From an uncultured Lachnospiraceae bacterium (GTDB taxonomy: Bacteria > Bacillota > Clostridia > Lachnospirales > Lachnospiraceae): a stretch of 5,109 bases of DNA. Below, in pieces: positions 1 to 5,109 of this stretch. A program made the translations under genes and the position numbers. Within the stretch, counting starts at the first letter, position 1. Each line of letters opens with the position of its first letter. The stretch spans positions 1 to 5,109 of the forward strand of contig CAMOVS010000127.1 of NCBI GenBank assembly GCA_946627575.1, written 5' to 3'. Under the pieces are notes generated by a model. That model did no database searches, was not told the origin of the DNA, and saw nothing but the letters and a program-made list of their open reading frames with translations.

Positions 1-304
1 TTCTCATGATATACCAGGCATTCGTGAGGGGCAGGTTTTCATCGATTCCATCCTGGTGGTTGAAGTCCAGATCCGACACCTGCGGCCGGATATCCGCCAC
101 ATAGACCGGGGCTTCCACCTGAAAATGATTCAGAACATATTGTGTCTCTTCGTTAACATGGCCGGCTCTTGCCGGGATATAGCTGTAGTCCAGACCATCC
201 CTCTTGGCGATGGCATTCTTCAGCCATGAGTAGGCCAGGGCAGAGCAGATACTATCCGTATCCGGATTCTTATGCCCAATGACATAAACATTTTTCTTTG
301 CCAT
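1..304 (-). CDS. ppaC: Manganese-dependent inorganic pyrophosphatase, DHH family, probably the CBS/DRTGG-insert type (N-terminal 101 codons only)
   Basis: Cytoplasmic enzyme that hydrolyses pyrophosphate to two phosphates and so pulls biosynthetic reactions forward. The protein starts MAKKNVYVIGHKNPDTDSIC. The GHKNPDTDSI motif carries His11, Asp15 and Asp17, which match the metal ligands His9, Asp13 and Asp15 of Bacillus subtilis family II pyrophosphatase. A conserved ARAGHVNEETQYVLNHF stretch follows (residues 45-61). Residues 71-79 (DIRPQVSDL) and 93-101 (LTNAWYIMR) resemble the linker and first CBS strand of the longer clostridial enzymes, in which CBS and DRTGG domains are inserted into the DHH domain and regulate it by adenine nucleotides. 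That subtype is inferred, because the insert lies mostly outside the window. The ATG has a strong AAGGAGA site 7 bases upstream, overlapping the stop codon of the preceding gene, so translation is probably coupled. The gene is cut by the window edge; nothing suggests a real truncation. Confidence 0.93.
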   Translation of the reverse strand, partial: MAKKNVYVIGHKNPDTDSICSALAYSWLKNAIAKRDGLDYSYIPARAGHVNEETQYVLNHFQVEAPVYVADIRPQVSDLDFNHQDGIDENLPLTNAWYIMR

Positions 305-317
305 GATTCGTCTCCTT
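305..317 (-). promoter_or_regulatory. Ribosome binding site of the pyrophosphatase gene, overlapping the upstream stop codon
   Basis: On the minus strand the sequence reads AATAAAGGAGACGAATC before the ATG. The AAGGAGA core (311-317) shares its first base with the last base of the TAA stop of the 370-residue gene (317-319). A ribosome finishing the upstream gene sits on this site, which points to one transcript and coupled translation. Confidence 0.8.
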
Positions 318-1429
318 TATTCGCTTTCCGGGGCTTTGCCCCCATCAATAATTGTAAATAATGATGTTTTCTTTTTTAACTGTTCTTCAAAGAAGAGTTT
401 GCGATATTCACTGTGTGAATATCCCTTGTATTCAAATACAGGAACATGTTCATAGAGAAGGCGGACACCGGTCTCGTAGGCTTCTTTGAATTCAGGGCGA
501 TCTAGCGGAAGGGTATCGCCTCTTTCAATAAGAGCCCTCAAGGGATTCCCGTTGCGGATCATGCGAAGCAGGGTCCGGATATGGATAGTCACCTTGAAGA
601 AGTCCAGACCCAGATCATTGGCAAGGAGTGTTCCCAGCTCCTGGATCCCGGGCCATCGGTTATCAATCCCCGCTCCCTCACTCACATAGATCAGATCCTC
701 TGCCTCCAGAAGTTTGTAAGGCACATCCCTGTGCTCTCTGATATAAAGGAGAAGCATCTCCTTGTTATCCACCTCACACCAGGAAAAATAGTCCACATCC
801 CTGTGTATGTCTTTCAGCACTTCGCCAAAAGCCCAGAGAGAACACCTGCATTTTAGAAAACTGATAAAAAGCTCATAAGGAACAAGCTGGCTGCTGACCC
901 GGAGGAAATGTTCGTAAAGATCCTTCATTTCCAGGAATCCGTAATAATACATAAGCCCGGTGATCAGCTTTTCCCAGACGGCAAAACGCCCGGCCTCTTC
1001 CCTGGCGGACCGGCTCCTAAGATAAAAATAAAACTCGTCTTTTCTTTTCTGTGAAAAGCAGATCCGAGCCGGAATCCCTTTCTTAGGGTTGCCCCGGTCA
1101 TACCATGCAAAACCGAGAATCTTCAGATACTCCAGATAATTCTTAAGCTCCTCATCAGCCAGAATCGTATCTTCTTCCCATATTTCCATCAAAGATCCTA
1201 TGATGTAGTCCGGCACCATCAGCAGAATCAGGTCTTTGTTCTCAAGAATGGTATCCTGGAGAGCAGTCACATACACTTCCTTGGGCGACCCATGGCTGTA
1301 TTCCACGCCCAGCCTCCCCAGAATGGACTTGATGGCAGAGACTGCCGTATCCATCATAACGGATTCCGCTTGTGTCCTGCTTTCTTCAACCCTCACAATA
1401 GGGCTATTGTCCAAAGGATAATCACTCAA
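317..1429 (-). CDS. Uncharacterised 370-residue soluble protein between a SEC-C protein and a pyrophosphatase
   Basis: I do not recognise a named family with confidence. The protein is soluble-looking, rich in charged and aromatic residues, and has no signal peptide or membrane segment. Residues 30-85 (SAIKSILGRLGVEY, then ILENKDLILLMVPDYIIGSL) and 150-177 (AVWEKLITGLMYYYGFLEMK, then DLYEHFL) suggest a mainly helical fold. They weakly recall the N-terminal helical part of larger clostridial SEC-C/YecA-like proteins, but no CxC...CC motif is present. The proposed start is TTG (1427-1429): a GGGGGAGG site lies 7 bases upstream, and the nearest upstream ATG (GGCTTATGGGG) is in another frame and stops at once. 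A shorter product from Met25 or Met26 is possible but less well supported. It is the middle gene of a likely three-gene unit, 75 bp after the SEC-C gene and 12 bp before the pyrophosphatase. Coding potential is convincing; the function is unknown. Confidence 0.85.
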   Translation of the reverse strand: MSDYPLDNSPIVRVEESRTQAESVMMDTAVSAIKSILGRLGVEYSHGSPKEVYVTALQDTILENKDLILLMVPDYIIGSLMEIWEEDTILADEELKNYLEYLKILGFAWYDRGNPKKGIPARICFSQKRKDEFYFYLRSRSAREEAGRFAVWEKLITGLMYYYGFLEMKDLYEHFLRVSSQLVPYELFISFLKCRCSLWAFGEVLKDIHRDVDYFSWCEVDNKEMLLLYIREHRDVPYKLLEAEDLIYVSEGAGIDNRWPGIQELGTLLANDLGLDFFKVTIHIRTLLRMIRNGNPLRALIERGDTLPLDRPEFKEAYETGVRLLYEHVPVFEYKGYSHSEYRKLFFEEQLKKKTSLFTIIDGGKAPESE

Positions 1430-1446
1430 TTCCAGTCCTCCCCCAT
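1430..1446 (-). promoter_or_regulatory. Ribosome binding site supporting a TTG start
   Basis: The minus strand reads ATGGGGGAGGACTGGAA followed by TTG. GGGGGAGG is a near-perfect anti-16S match at normal spacing from the TTG. The ATG at the left of this string opens only a six-codon frame (ATG GGG GAG GAC TGG AAT TGA), whose stop overlaps the TTG, so it is not the start of the 370-residue protein. Confidence 0.65.
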
Positions 1447-1462
1447 AAGCCTATAAATCGAA

Positions 1463-1482
1463 AGGGGAGAATAATCTCCCCT
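1463..1482 (-). terminator. Hairpin between the SEC-C gene and the 370-residue gene; possible partial terminator or processing site
   Basis: On the minus strand AGGGGAGA, loop TTAT and TCTCCCCT form a perfect 8-bp stem with a 4-base loop, followed by TTCGATTTAT. The stem is GC-rich and the downstream tract is moderately U-rich but broken by C, G and A, so this would be a weak intrinsic terminator. It lies 22 bases past the SEC-C stop codon. It could lower expression of the two downstream genes relative to the SEC-C gene, or stabilise the 3' end of a processed message. The stem is certain; the role is inferred. Confidence 0.5.
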
Positions 1483-1504
1483 GTACGTGTGATTTTCACT
1501 TTGA

Positions 1505-2011
1505 TTAGACGTTCCTCCCGCAGCACTTTTTATACTTCTTGCCGCTGCCGCAAGGGCAGGGATCATTGCGCCCGATTTTGGGAGGCTTAACCACAGACAT
1601 GGAATGCTTCTGCTCCATATAGAGCTCCCTCCGTCTCTCAGGGGACAGGAGGTCATCCCACTGGGGCAGCTCATAGAGCCACTCAGCCTTGCAGGCTACC
1701 ATATTGTAATAGAGCTTCTCTTTATCGTAGTCAAGAGAAACCTCGGTATCCTCTTCCAGGTCCTCGATGGGATTGGGCGTCTTTAAGCTGTCATTGATCC
1801 CATCCAGATAGCCTACGAAATAATTAAGTGGCATATCATAGCGCTTAGCCAGGTCAGCCACCTTGCCGGTTACCGGCTGGTCCGGTGCTGCAAGAATCTG
1901 TTCATAGACAGCCTTCTCTCTCCGGAAATAATCAACCCAGAACTGTTTGCCTTCGGCGGTCTGGTCGTTGTGGCTGTATGCGAATTCTCTCCATTCAGTT
2001 AATAAAGACAT
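1505..2011 (-). CDS. Small SEC-C zinc-motif protein
   Basis: A 168-residue cytoplasmic protein with a C-terminal SEC-C motif: [19 protein letters not shown] (residues 146-164). Cys152, Cys154, Cys163 and Cys164 form the CxC-x8-CC zinc site known from the SecA C-terminus, where it contacts SecB and ribosomes. Here the motif sits on an unrelated N-terminal part ([16 protein letters not shown] near residues 25-40, [13 protein letters not shown] near 65-77, [20 protein letters not shown] near 99-118). I recognise this arrangement as a recurrent small protein of Lachnospiraceae and related clostridia, of unknown exact role. It is not SecA: the DEAD motor is absent. The ATG follows AGAGAGG at good spacing, and a strong promoter lies just upstream, making this the first gene of the unit with the 370-residue protein and the pyrophosphatase. 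The motif is certain; any role in protein targeting or metal handling is only inferred. Confidence 0.92.
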   Translation of the reverse strand: MSLLTEWREFAYSHNDQTAEGKQFWVDYFRREKAVYEQILAAPDQPVTGKVADLAKRYDMPLNYFVGYLDGINDSLKTPNPIEDLEEDTEVSLDYDKEKLYYNMVACKAEWLYELPQWDDLLSPERRRELYMEQKHSMSVVKPPKIGRNDPCPCGSGKKYKKCCGRNV

Positions 2012-2178
2012 TGTTTCTTACCTCTCTGTAATAATATTTATTGCTCTTTAGTATAACAAAAGCCTGACTATAATTCAATGTTTGCTTTCCATGTAATAAC
2101 CGGTCCCGCTCGCCTTACTTGCCCGTAAGCAGCGTATTAGCCTGCAAGAATCCCCTTTTTCCTCAGGCAAAGGCCTCC
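2012..2178. other. Intergenic region between the repeat-protein gene and the SEC-C gene
   Basis: The right half, downstream of the repeat-protein stop, shows only a weak minus-strand stem (CTTAC, GGGCAA loop, GTAAG, at 2115-2130) with no U tract, so no clear terminator is visible. The left half is AT-rich and carries the promoter and ribosome binding site of the SEC-C gene. I see no small gene or RNA here. Confidence 0.6.
2050..2078 (-). promoter_or_regulatory. Sigma-A-type promoter for the SEC-C / 370-residue protein / pyrophosphatase unit
   Basis: On the minus strand the -35 box TTGAAT (2073-2078) and the -10 box TATACT (2050-2055) are separated by exactly 17 bp (2056-2072). Each box is one mismatch from the consensus. 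Transcription should start near 2043-2044, giving a leader of about 30 bases that contains the AGAGAGG ribosome binding site before the ATG at 2011. No operator-like repeat was seen over the promoter. Confidence 0.8.
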
Positions 2179-3498
2179 TTATATCTGCCGGGCAATAATC
2201 GCGCCGCTTCCCATGGCTTTTTCAAACAAAGCAAACCTCTTTTGATATATGTTGGGCCGCATGGCGATGACCACCGGGGCGTCCATGCGCTCAAAGGCGC
2301 TGCGGTGGACAAAACGGATGGTGTCGGATTCCAGGACAATCTTCTTAAGATGGGTATTCTCAGAAAATGCATGCTTACCGATTTTCCGGATACCACGTCC
2401 CAGGTTAATCTCCTTCAGCCTGCGGCAGCCACTCAGGGCTTCCTCGTGGAGTTGAGCTACTGAAGCCGGAATCTCAAGAATCTCCATAGCCGTGCAGCCG
2501 CAAAAGGCTCTGGCATCAATCTCGCTTATTCTGTAATAATAATCTCCGATCAACACCTGTTCCGGGATCCTTACCCTTCCTTCCTCAGAATCATAGCGCA
2601 GGAGGCAGACCGTTCCTGCTTCGATGGAAGGATTGACGATCCGGCAGGCTATATTTCCCAGGTCAAATTCCTTGCCTGCCGGGTTGGAGAATTCATAGGT
2701 CCCCCTGATGGTGACTTCCTCCTCTACCCGGTCCGGCATCGGCGTCCAGGTCAGGGTATATCCCTTGCGGGACAGGTCCGGATACTCAATGAGATCACCA
2801 TAATGGCAGCTTATCTCGGATACCAGCCGGTCCTCCTCATAGATCCTTACAGGATACTCTCTGTATTCCGATTCATATACGGCTCTTACATCCACCGGTC
2901 CCGTGATGGAATCAAAAGGTCTGTCCCAGCCTGAAAAATGATAATGAAAGACCGGGTCGGATTCCTTAGAAGGATCAGATGGTGCCGCAGCCGGCCTCCC
3001 ATACAGGATCCTGGCCTCTTTAAGAACCCTTCCGTCTTCATCAAGAAACCTTACCGGGTAGGACCGTCGGATCTTCCCAAACAAAGGTCTGGCCATGGTA
3101 TCCTTCTCGATCTTAGACAGGTCGGTATCCCAGCCGATAAAGCGGTAATGGAATTCATCGCTATCATCTTTTTTAGGCTGGATTTTTTCTTCAGCGGGTG
3201 AGCCATAGGGAACAAATTCAGTACCCAGGACGCTGCCATCCTCATTAAAGTACATAACCAGGTACTTTTTGGGAACTTTCTTATAGAAAGCTTTCACCAC
3301 CAGATTCGCTGTAATAGAAGAAAGATCCTGGTCCCAGCCTCCAAAGACAAGATCATAATGCCCCTGACTCCCCTTGCTGCCTGGAAGATCAGGAGCTGTC
3401 ACGGATTCTCCATGGACCGCAAAAGCAGTTTTTATGACTTTCCCTTTCTCATCCTGAAACACAACGATATGCTGTTGTTTTTTCTTTCCTTCCGCCAT
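2179..3498 (-). CDS. InlB-like beta-repeat and BspA-type leucine-rich-repeat protein without a signal peptide
   Basis: A 439-residue modular repeat protein. Residues about 9-73, 78-143, 146-209 and 214-270 are four copies of a roughly 67-residue unit: V-x-F-x-(D/E)-(E/D)-G-x-V-(I/L), then YG or HG, then (F/S)-GWD-x-D-L-S-x-I, ending V-x-A-x-Y. This fits the InlB B-repeat (Listeria-Bacteroides repeat) type; the fourth copy is degenerate and lacks GWD. Residues 324-346, 347-369, 370-392 and a partial copy from 393 form 23-residue BspA-type LRRs (for example ISEIDARAFCGCTAMEILEI). Such domains usually occur in exported adhesion or surface proteins, yet this one begins MAEGKKKQQHIVVFQDEKGK with no hydrophobic segment, and it has no LPxTG or membrane anchor. 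No in-frame upstream start exists: a TAA lies 24 bases before the ATG. Ribosome binding (GAAGGG, about 9 bases upstream) is moderate. The gene follows the deacylase by 31 bp and is probably cotranscribed with it. The binding partner and location are unknown. Confidence 0.88.
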   Translation of the reverse strand: MAEGKKKQQHIVVFQDEKGKVIKTAFAVHGESVTAPDLPGSKGSQGHYDLVFGGWDQDLSSITANLVVKAFYKKVPKKYLVMYFNEDGSVLGTEFVPYGSPAEEKIQPKKDDSDEFHYRFIGWDTDLSKIEKDTMARPLFGKIRRSYPVRFLDEDGRVLKEARILYGRPAAAPSDPSKESDPVFHYHFSGWDRPFDSITGPVDVRAVYESEYREYPVRIYEEDRLVSEISCHYGDLIEYPDLSRKGYTLTWTPMPDRVEEEVTIRGTYEFSNPAGKEFDLGNIACRIVNPSIEAGTVCLLRYDSEEGRVRIPEQVLIGDYYYRISEIDARAFCGCTAMEILEIPASVAQLHEEALSGCRRLKEINLGRGIRKIGKHAFSENTHLKKIVLESDTIRFVHRSAFERMDAPVVIAMRPNIYQKRFALFEKAMGSGAIIARQI

Positions 3499-3529
3499 GG
3501 GATTACGCCCTTCATCTCTTTATTCTATA

Positions 3530-4021
3530 TCAATCGGCTCTTTCTTTTACCACGTCAGCAAACTGACCTCCGGTAACGCGGCGCAGATCCTCCGGAGCGC
3601 ATTGAATCTGGCTGCCGATCTTGCCGCCGCTGACCATAATGACCGGGTTGGACTCTGCAGTCTTGTGTAAGGTAACAGGGTACTTCTTTTTCATGCCGAC
3701 CGGCGAACATCCTCCCCGGATGTAGCCTGTTACCTTGTTGATATCCTTAACGGGAATCATTTCCAGGGACTTGGCTCCTACTGCCTTTGCCGCCTTCTTA
3801 AGATCCAGCTCGCAGGCCACCGGAATGCAGAATACATAATACTCTTTTTTATTGCTTACCGTCACCAGAGTCTTGAATACATAGTCCGGATTCCGGCCGG
3901 TAAGCCTGGCCACGGTCACCCCGTCTACGGCATCCTTGCCATGAGGGTAAGACAGAGACTGATACTCTACCTTCTCCTTCTCAAGAATCCGCATGGCATT
4001 CGTTTTAACTTCTTTTTTCAT
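3530..4021 (-). CDS. ybaK: Cys-tRNA(Pro)/Cys-tRNA(Cys) deacylase, YbaK/EbsC family
   Basis: A 163-residue single-domain cytoplasmic editing enzyme. The YbaK family hydrolyses Cys-tRNA(Pro), made when prolyl-tRNA synthetase mischarges cysteine, and so prevents Pro-to-Cys mistranslation. Visible family marks are ALTGRNP-like VARLTGRNPDYVFKTLV (residues 37-53), with Lys50 in the position of the essential lysine of Haemophilus YbaK, and YIRGGCSPVGMKKK (100-113), which carries the conserved glycine/proline substrate loop. The C-terminal VSGGKIGSQIQCAPEDLRRV (130-149) is also typical. Length is normal for a free-standing deacylase. The ATG at 4019-4021 has only a poor ribosome binding site (AGAGG about 14 bases upstream); Met10 is the only near alternative and has no better site. 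It lies 135 bp after trpA, behind a palindrome, so it is probably not part of the trp operon proper. It may be cotranscribed with the repeat-protein gene that follows. Confidence 0.95.
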   Translation of the reverse strand: MKKEVKTNAMRILEKEKVEYQSLSYPHGKDAVDGVTVARLTGRNPDYVFKTLVTVSNKKEYYVFCIPVACELDLKKAAKAVGAKSLEMIPVKDINKVTGYIRGGCSPVGMKKKYPVTLHKTAESNPVIMVSGGKIGSQIQCAPEDLRRVTGGQFADVVKERAD

Positions 4022-4045
4022 GATACTCTACGCATCCTCTGCCGT

Positions 4046-4066
4046 AAGGACTCCTTGCAAGTCCTT
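4046..4066 (-). repeat. Inverted repeat in the leader of the deacylase gene
   Basis: AAGGACT and AGTCCTT form a perfect 7-bp stem with a 7-base loop, ending 24 bases before the ybaK ATG. On the transcript the loop side carries a GGAG sequence, too far from the ATG to be the main ribosome binding site. A shorter 5-bp stem (CTTAG/CTAAG, 4068-4084) lies just upstream. These may be leader structure, but short stems like these occur by chance. Confidence 0.35.
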
Positions 4067-4094
4067 TCTTAGCTCTCTTCTAAGCTGACAAGTT

Positions 4095-4136
4095 ACAGAG
4101 CATTACCAAAGCCCATGGGCTTTGGTAATGCTCTGT
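4095..4136. terminator. Perfect 42-bp palindrome after trpA, probable trp operon terminator
   Basis: The arms ACAGAGCATTACCAAAGCCC and GGGCTTTGGTAATGCTCTGT are exact reverse complements around a central AT, so all 42 bases are self-complementary (centre 4115/4116). It starts 20 bases downstream of the trpA stop, the usual place for a terminator. On the minus-strand transcript the stem is followed by TAACTTGTCAGC, which is a poor U tract; on the plus strand it is followed by TTCATCAT, also poor. The extended stem is certain. Termination of trp transcription is the best inference; a 3'-end stabilising stem or a dispersed palindromic element are alternatives. Confidence 0.55.
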
Positions 4137-4156
4137 TTCATCATAACGCAAAGGAT

Positions 4157-4957
4157 TCACTTATTCAATTCTTTTTTGAAGGTATGAATGTAATCAACGG
4201 CTGTCTGAGGATCGTAGCCGCTCTCTTCCATGATATTGATAAAATGCGTCCCCACGATGCAGCCGTCTATGGTATCCCGAACTTCCTCCACATCCGCCGC
4301 AGTCCTTATGCCAAAACCCATCATCACGGGAATATCCGACCGGGCTTTTACATTCTCCAGGTAGGCTTTTACATCTTTGTAGAAGCTGCCTTCCTGACCG
4401 GTCACCCCCATGGCAGATACACAGTATACAAAGCCCCTGGCCCCTTTCAGGATATAAGGGATCCGGTCCGCCGACACCGGGGATACCAGCTGAATAATCA
4501 AAGGAGCCCTTTCGTTTTTGTCTACAGCCTCCTGGAGTTCAAACTGTTCTTCCTTGGGCAGGTCGGGGACAATCAGCCCATCCACGCCGACGGATGCACA
4601 TTTTTCCACGAAGGCCTCCACACCGTAGTAGAGGATGGTATTATAATACATCATAAAGACGATCGGAAGATCACAGTCTTTTCTTACATCCTCCACCGCA
4701 TCAAAGATCTTGCGAAGATTGGTCCCCTTAAGGATGGACCGGTAAGATGCATCCTGAATAACCGGACCGTCTGCCGTGGGGTCGGAGAAGGGAATCCCAA
4801 GCTCCAGGATGTCTGTACCCGCCTCTTCATGGATCCGGATCAGGTCTTTGGTCCCTTCCATATCCGGAAGGCCGGCTGTCTGATAGATGATAAAAGCCTT
4901 CCTGCCTTCCTCCCGGCACTTGTCCAGTTTTGCTTCGATTCGATTCCTGTAACCCAT
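4157..4957 (-). CDS. trpA: Tryptophan synthase alpha subunit
   Basis: A 266-residue cytoplasmic TIM-barrel protein of normal family length. It cleaves indole-3-glycerol phosphate to indole and glyceraldehyde 3-phosphate and passes indole through a tunnel to TrpB in the alpha2-beta2 complex. Catalytic residues are present: Glu52 in LELGIPFSDP (Glu49 in Salmonella) and Asp63 in TADGPVIQDA (Asp60). Other conserved sites are GVDGLIVPDLP (124-134), the mobile loop SAMGVTG (181-187, with Thr186 matching Thr183), the phosphate-binding GFGIRTA (214-220) and IVGTHFI (234-240). The loop reads Ala-Met where enterobacterial enzymes have Arg-Ala or Arg-Ser; I take this as the clostridial variant. The ATG follows the trpB stop directly (TAGATG), with AGGGGG 9 bases upstream inside the trpB end, so translation is coupled and equal subunit output is favoured. 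It is the last gene of the trp operon here; no trp gene follows. Confidence 0.98.
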   Translation of the reverse strand: MGYRNRIEAKLDKCREEGRKAFIIYQTAGLPDMEGTKDLIRIHEEAGTDILELGIPFSDPTADGPVIQDASYRSILKGTNLRKIFDAVEDVRKDCDLPIVFMMYYNTILYYGVEAFVEKCASVGVDGLIVPDLPKEEQFELQEAVDKNERAPLIIQLVSPVSADRIPYILKGARGFVYCVSAMGVTGQEGSFYKDVKAYLENVKARSDIPVMMGFGIRTAADVEEVRDTIDGCIVGTHFINIMEESGYDPQTAVDYIHTFKKELNK

Positions 4958-5109
4958 CTATTTATACCCCCTGTCTTTAAAATAATCCGCGATGGTATGT
5001 ACATCCTTATCTCCCCGACCGGAAAGGTTGAGGACGACGATCTCGTCCCGATCAAGGTCGGGGGCGATCTTCAAGATGTAAGCCAGAGCATGAGCGCTCT
5101 CGATGGCCG
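4958..5109 (-). CDS. trpB: Tryptophan synthase beta subunit (C-terminal 49 codons only)
   Basis: The visible end begins [10 protein letters not shown] and ends with DYFKDRGYK before a TAG stop at 4958-4960. The motif [13 protein letters not shown] is a TrpB signature. In the family, the SGRGDKD segment lies near the pyridoxal phosphate site and AIESAHA belongs to the conserved C-terminal core. TrpB joins indole and L-serine to make L-tryptophan in complex with TrpA. The gene runs off the right edge of the window, so its start, operon promoter and any attenuator or T-box leader cannot be seen. It directly abuts trpA with no intervening base. Confidence 0.96.
   Translation of the reverse strand, partial: AIESAHALAYILKIAPDLDRDEIVVLNLSGRGDKDVHTIADYFKDRGYK

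Noticed and set aside
486..856. Two overlapping plus-strand open frames (67 and 91 codons)
   Set aside because: They lie antisense within the well-supported 370-residue gene, have no ribosome binding site worth noting, and give low-complexity, Ser/Arg/Pro-rich products typical of shadow frames.
1426..1674. 82-codon minus-strand frame covering the end of the SEC-C gene and the following gap
   Set aside because: It overlaps the SEC-C motif in another frame and its product is unlike any protein I know. It only marks that the gap is open in that frame; its end overlaps the TTG start by chance.
317..2011. The SEC-C gene and the 370-residue gene as one frameshifted gene
   Set aside because: The SEC-C motif is a natural C-terminus followed by a stop, a hairpin and a new strong ribosome binding site, so two separate genes fit better.
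2115..2130. Small stem (CTTAC/GTAAG) as terminator of the repeat-protein gene
   Set aside because: Five base pairs only, and no U tract follows on the minus strand.
2119..2463. 114-codon plus-strand frame running from the intergenic gap into the repeat-protein gene
   Set aside because: Most of it is antisense to the clear LRR repeats, and no promoter or ribosome binding site supports it.
4022..4156. Promoter or riboswitch for the deacylase gene
   Set aside because: A TTGTCA hexamer is present on the minus strand, but no -10 box lies at proper spacing, and the stems match no riboswitch class I know.
1..5109. CRISPR array, tRNA, rRNA, insertion sequence or phage genes
   Set aside because: No direct repeats with spacers, no tRNA-like cloverleaf, no transposase or phage protein was seen on either strand.

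Overview
The window looks like chromosomal DNA of an anaerobic Firmicute, most likely Lachnospiraceae or a close clostridial relative. This rests on protein style (a TrpA variant reading IIYQTAGLPD and SAMGVTG, a small SEC-C protein with a long conserved N-terminal part, a pyrophosphatase that appears to be the CBS-insert type), strong purine-rich ribosome binding sites and one TTG start. It is inference from recognition, not a database match. All seven genes read on the minus strand, so transcription runs from high to low coordinates.

From right to left: the 3' end of trpB (4958-5109) abuts trpA (4157-4957) as TAGATG, the end of a tryptophan operon. A 135-bp gap follows. It holds a perfect 42-bp palindrome (4095-4136), probably the trp terminator, and two smaller inverted repeats in the leader of the next gene. 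Then come a YbaK/EbsC-type Cys-tRNA deacylase (3530-4021) and, 31 bp on, a 439-residue protein of four InlB-like beta repeats plus BspA-type leucine-rich repeats (2179-3498). That protein has no visible secretion signal, which is unusual for its architecture.

A 167-bp gap (2012-2178) contains a good sigma-A promoter (TTGAAT, 17 bp, TATACT). It should drive a three-gene unit: a small SEC-C zinc-motif protein (1505-2011), a 370-residue protein of unknown function with a TTG start (317-1429), and the first 101 codons of a manganese-dependent inorganic pyrophosphatase (1-304), which runs off the left edge. A hairpin lies between the first two genes of this unit and may tune downstream expression.

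Most of the window is ordinary housekeeping DNA. I see no mobile element, CRISPR array, RNA gene or defence system. The items most worth a second look are the signal-less repeat protein, the uncharacterised 370-residue protein coupled to the pyrophosphatase, and the perfect palindrome.
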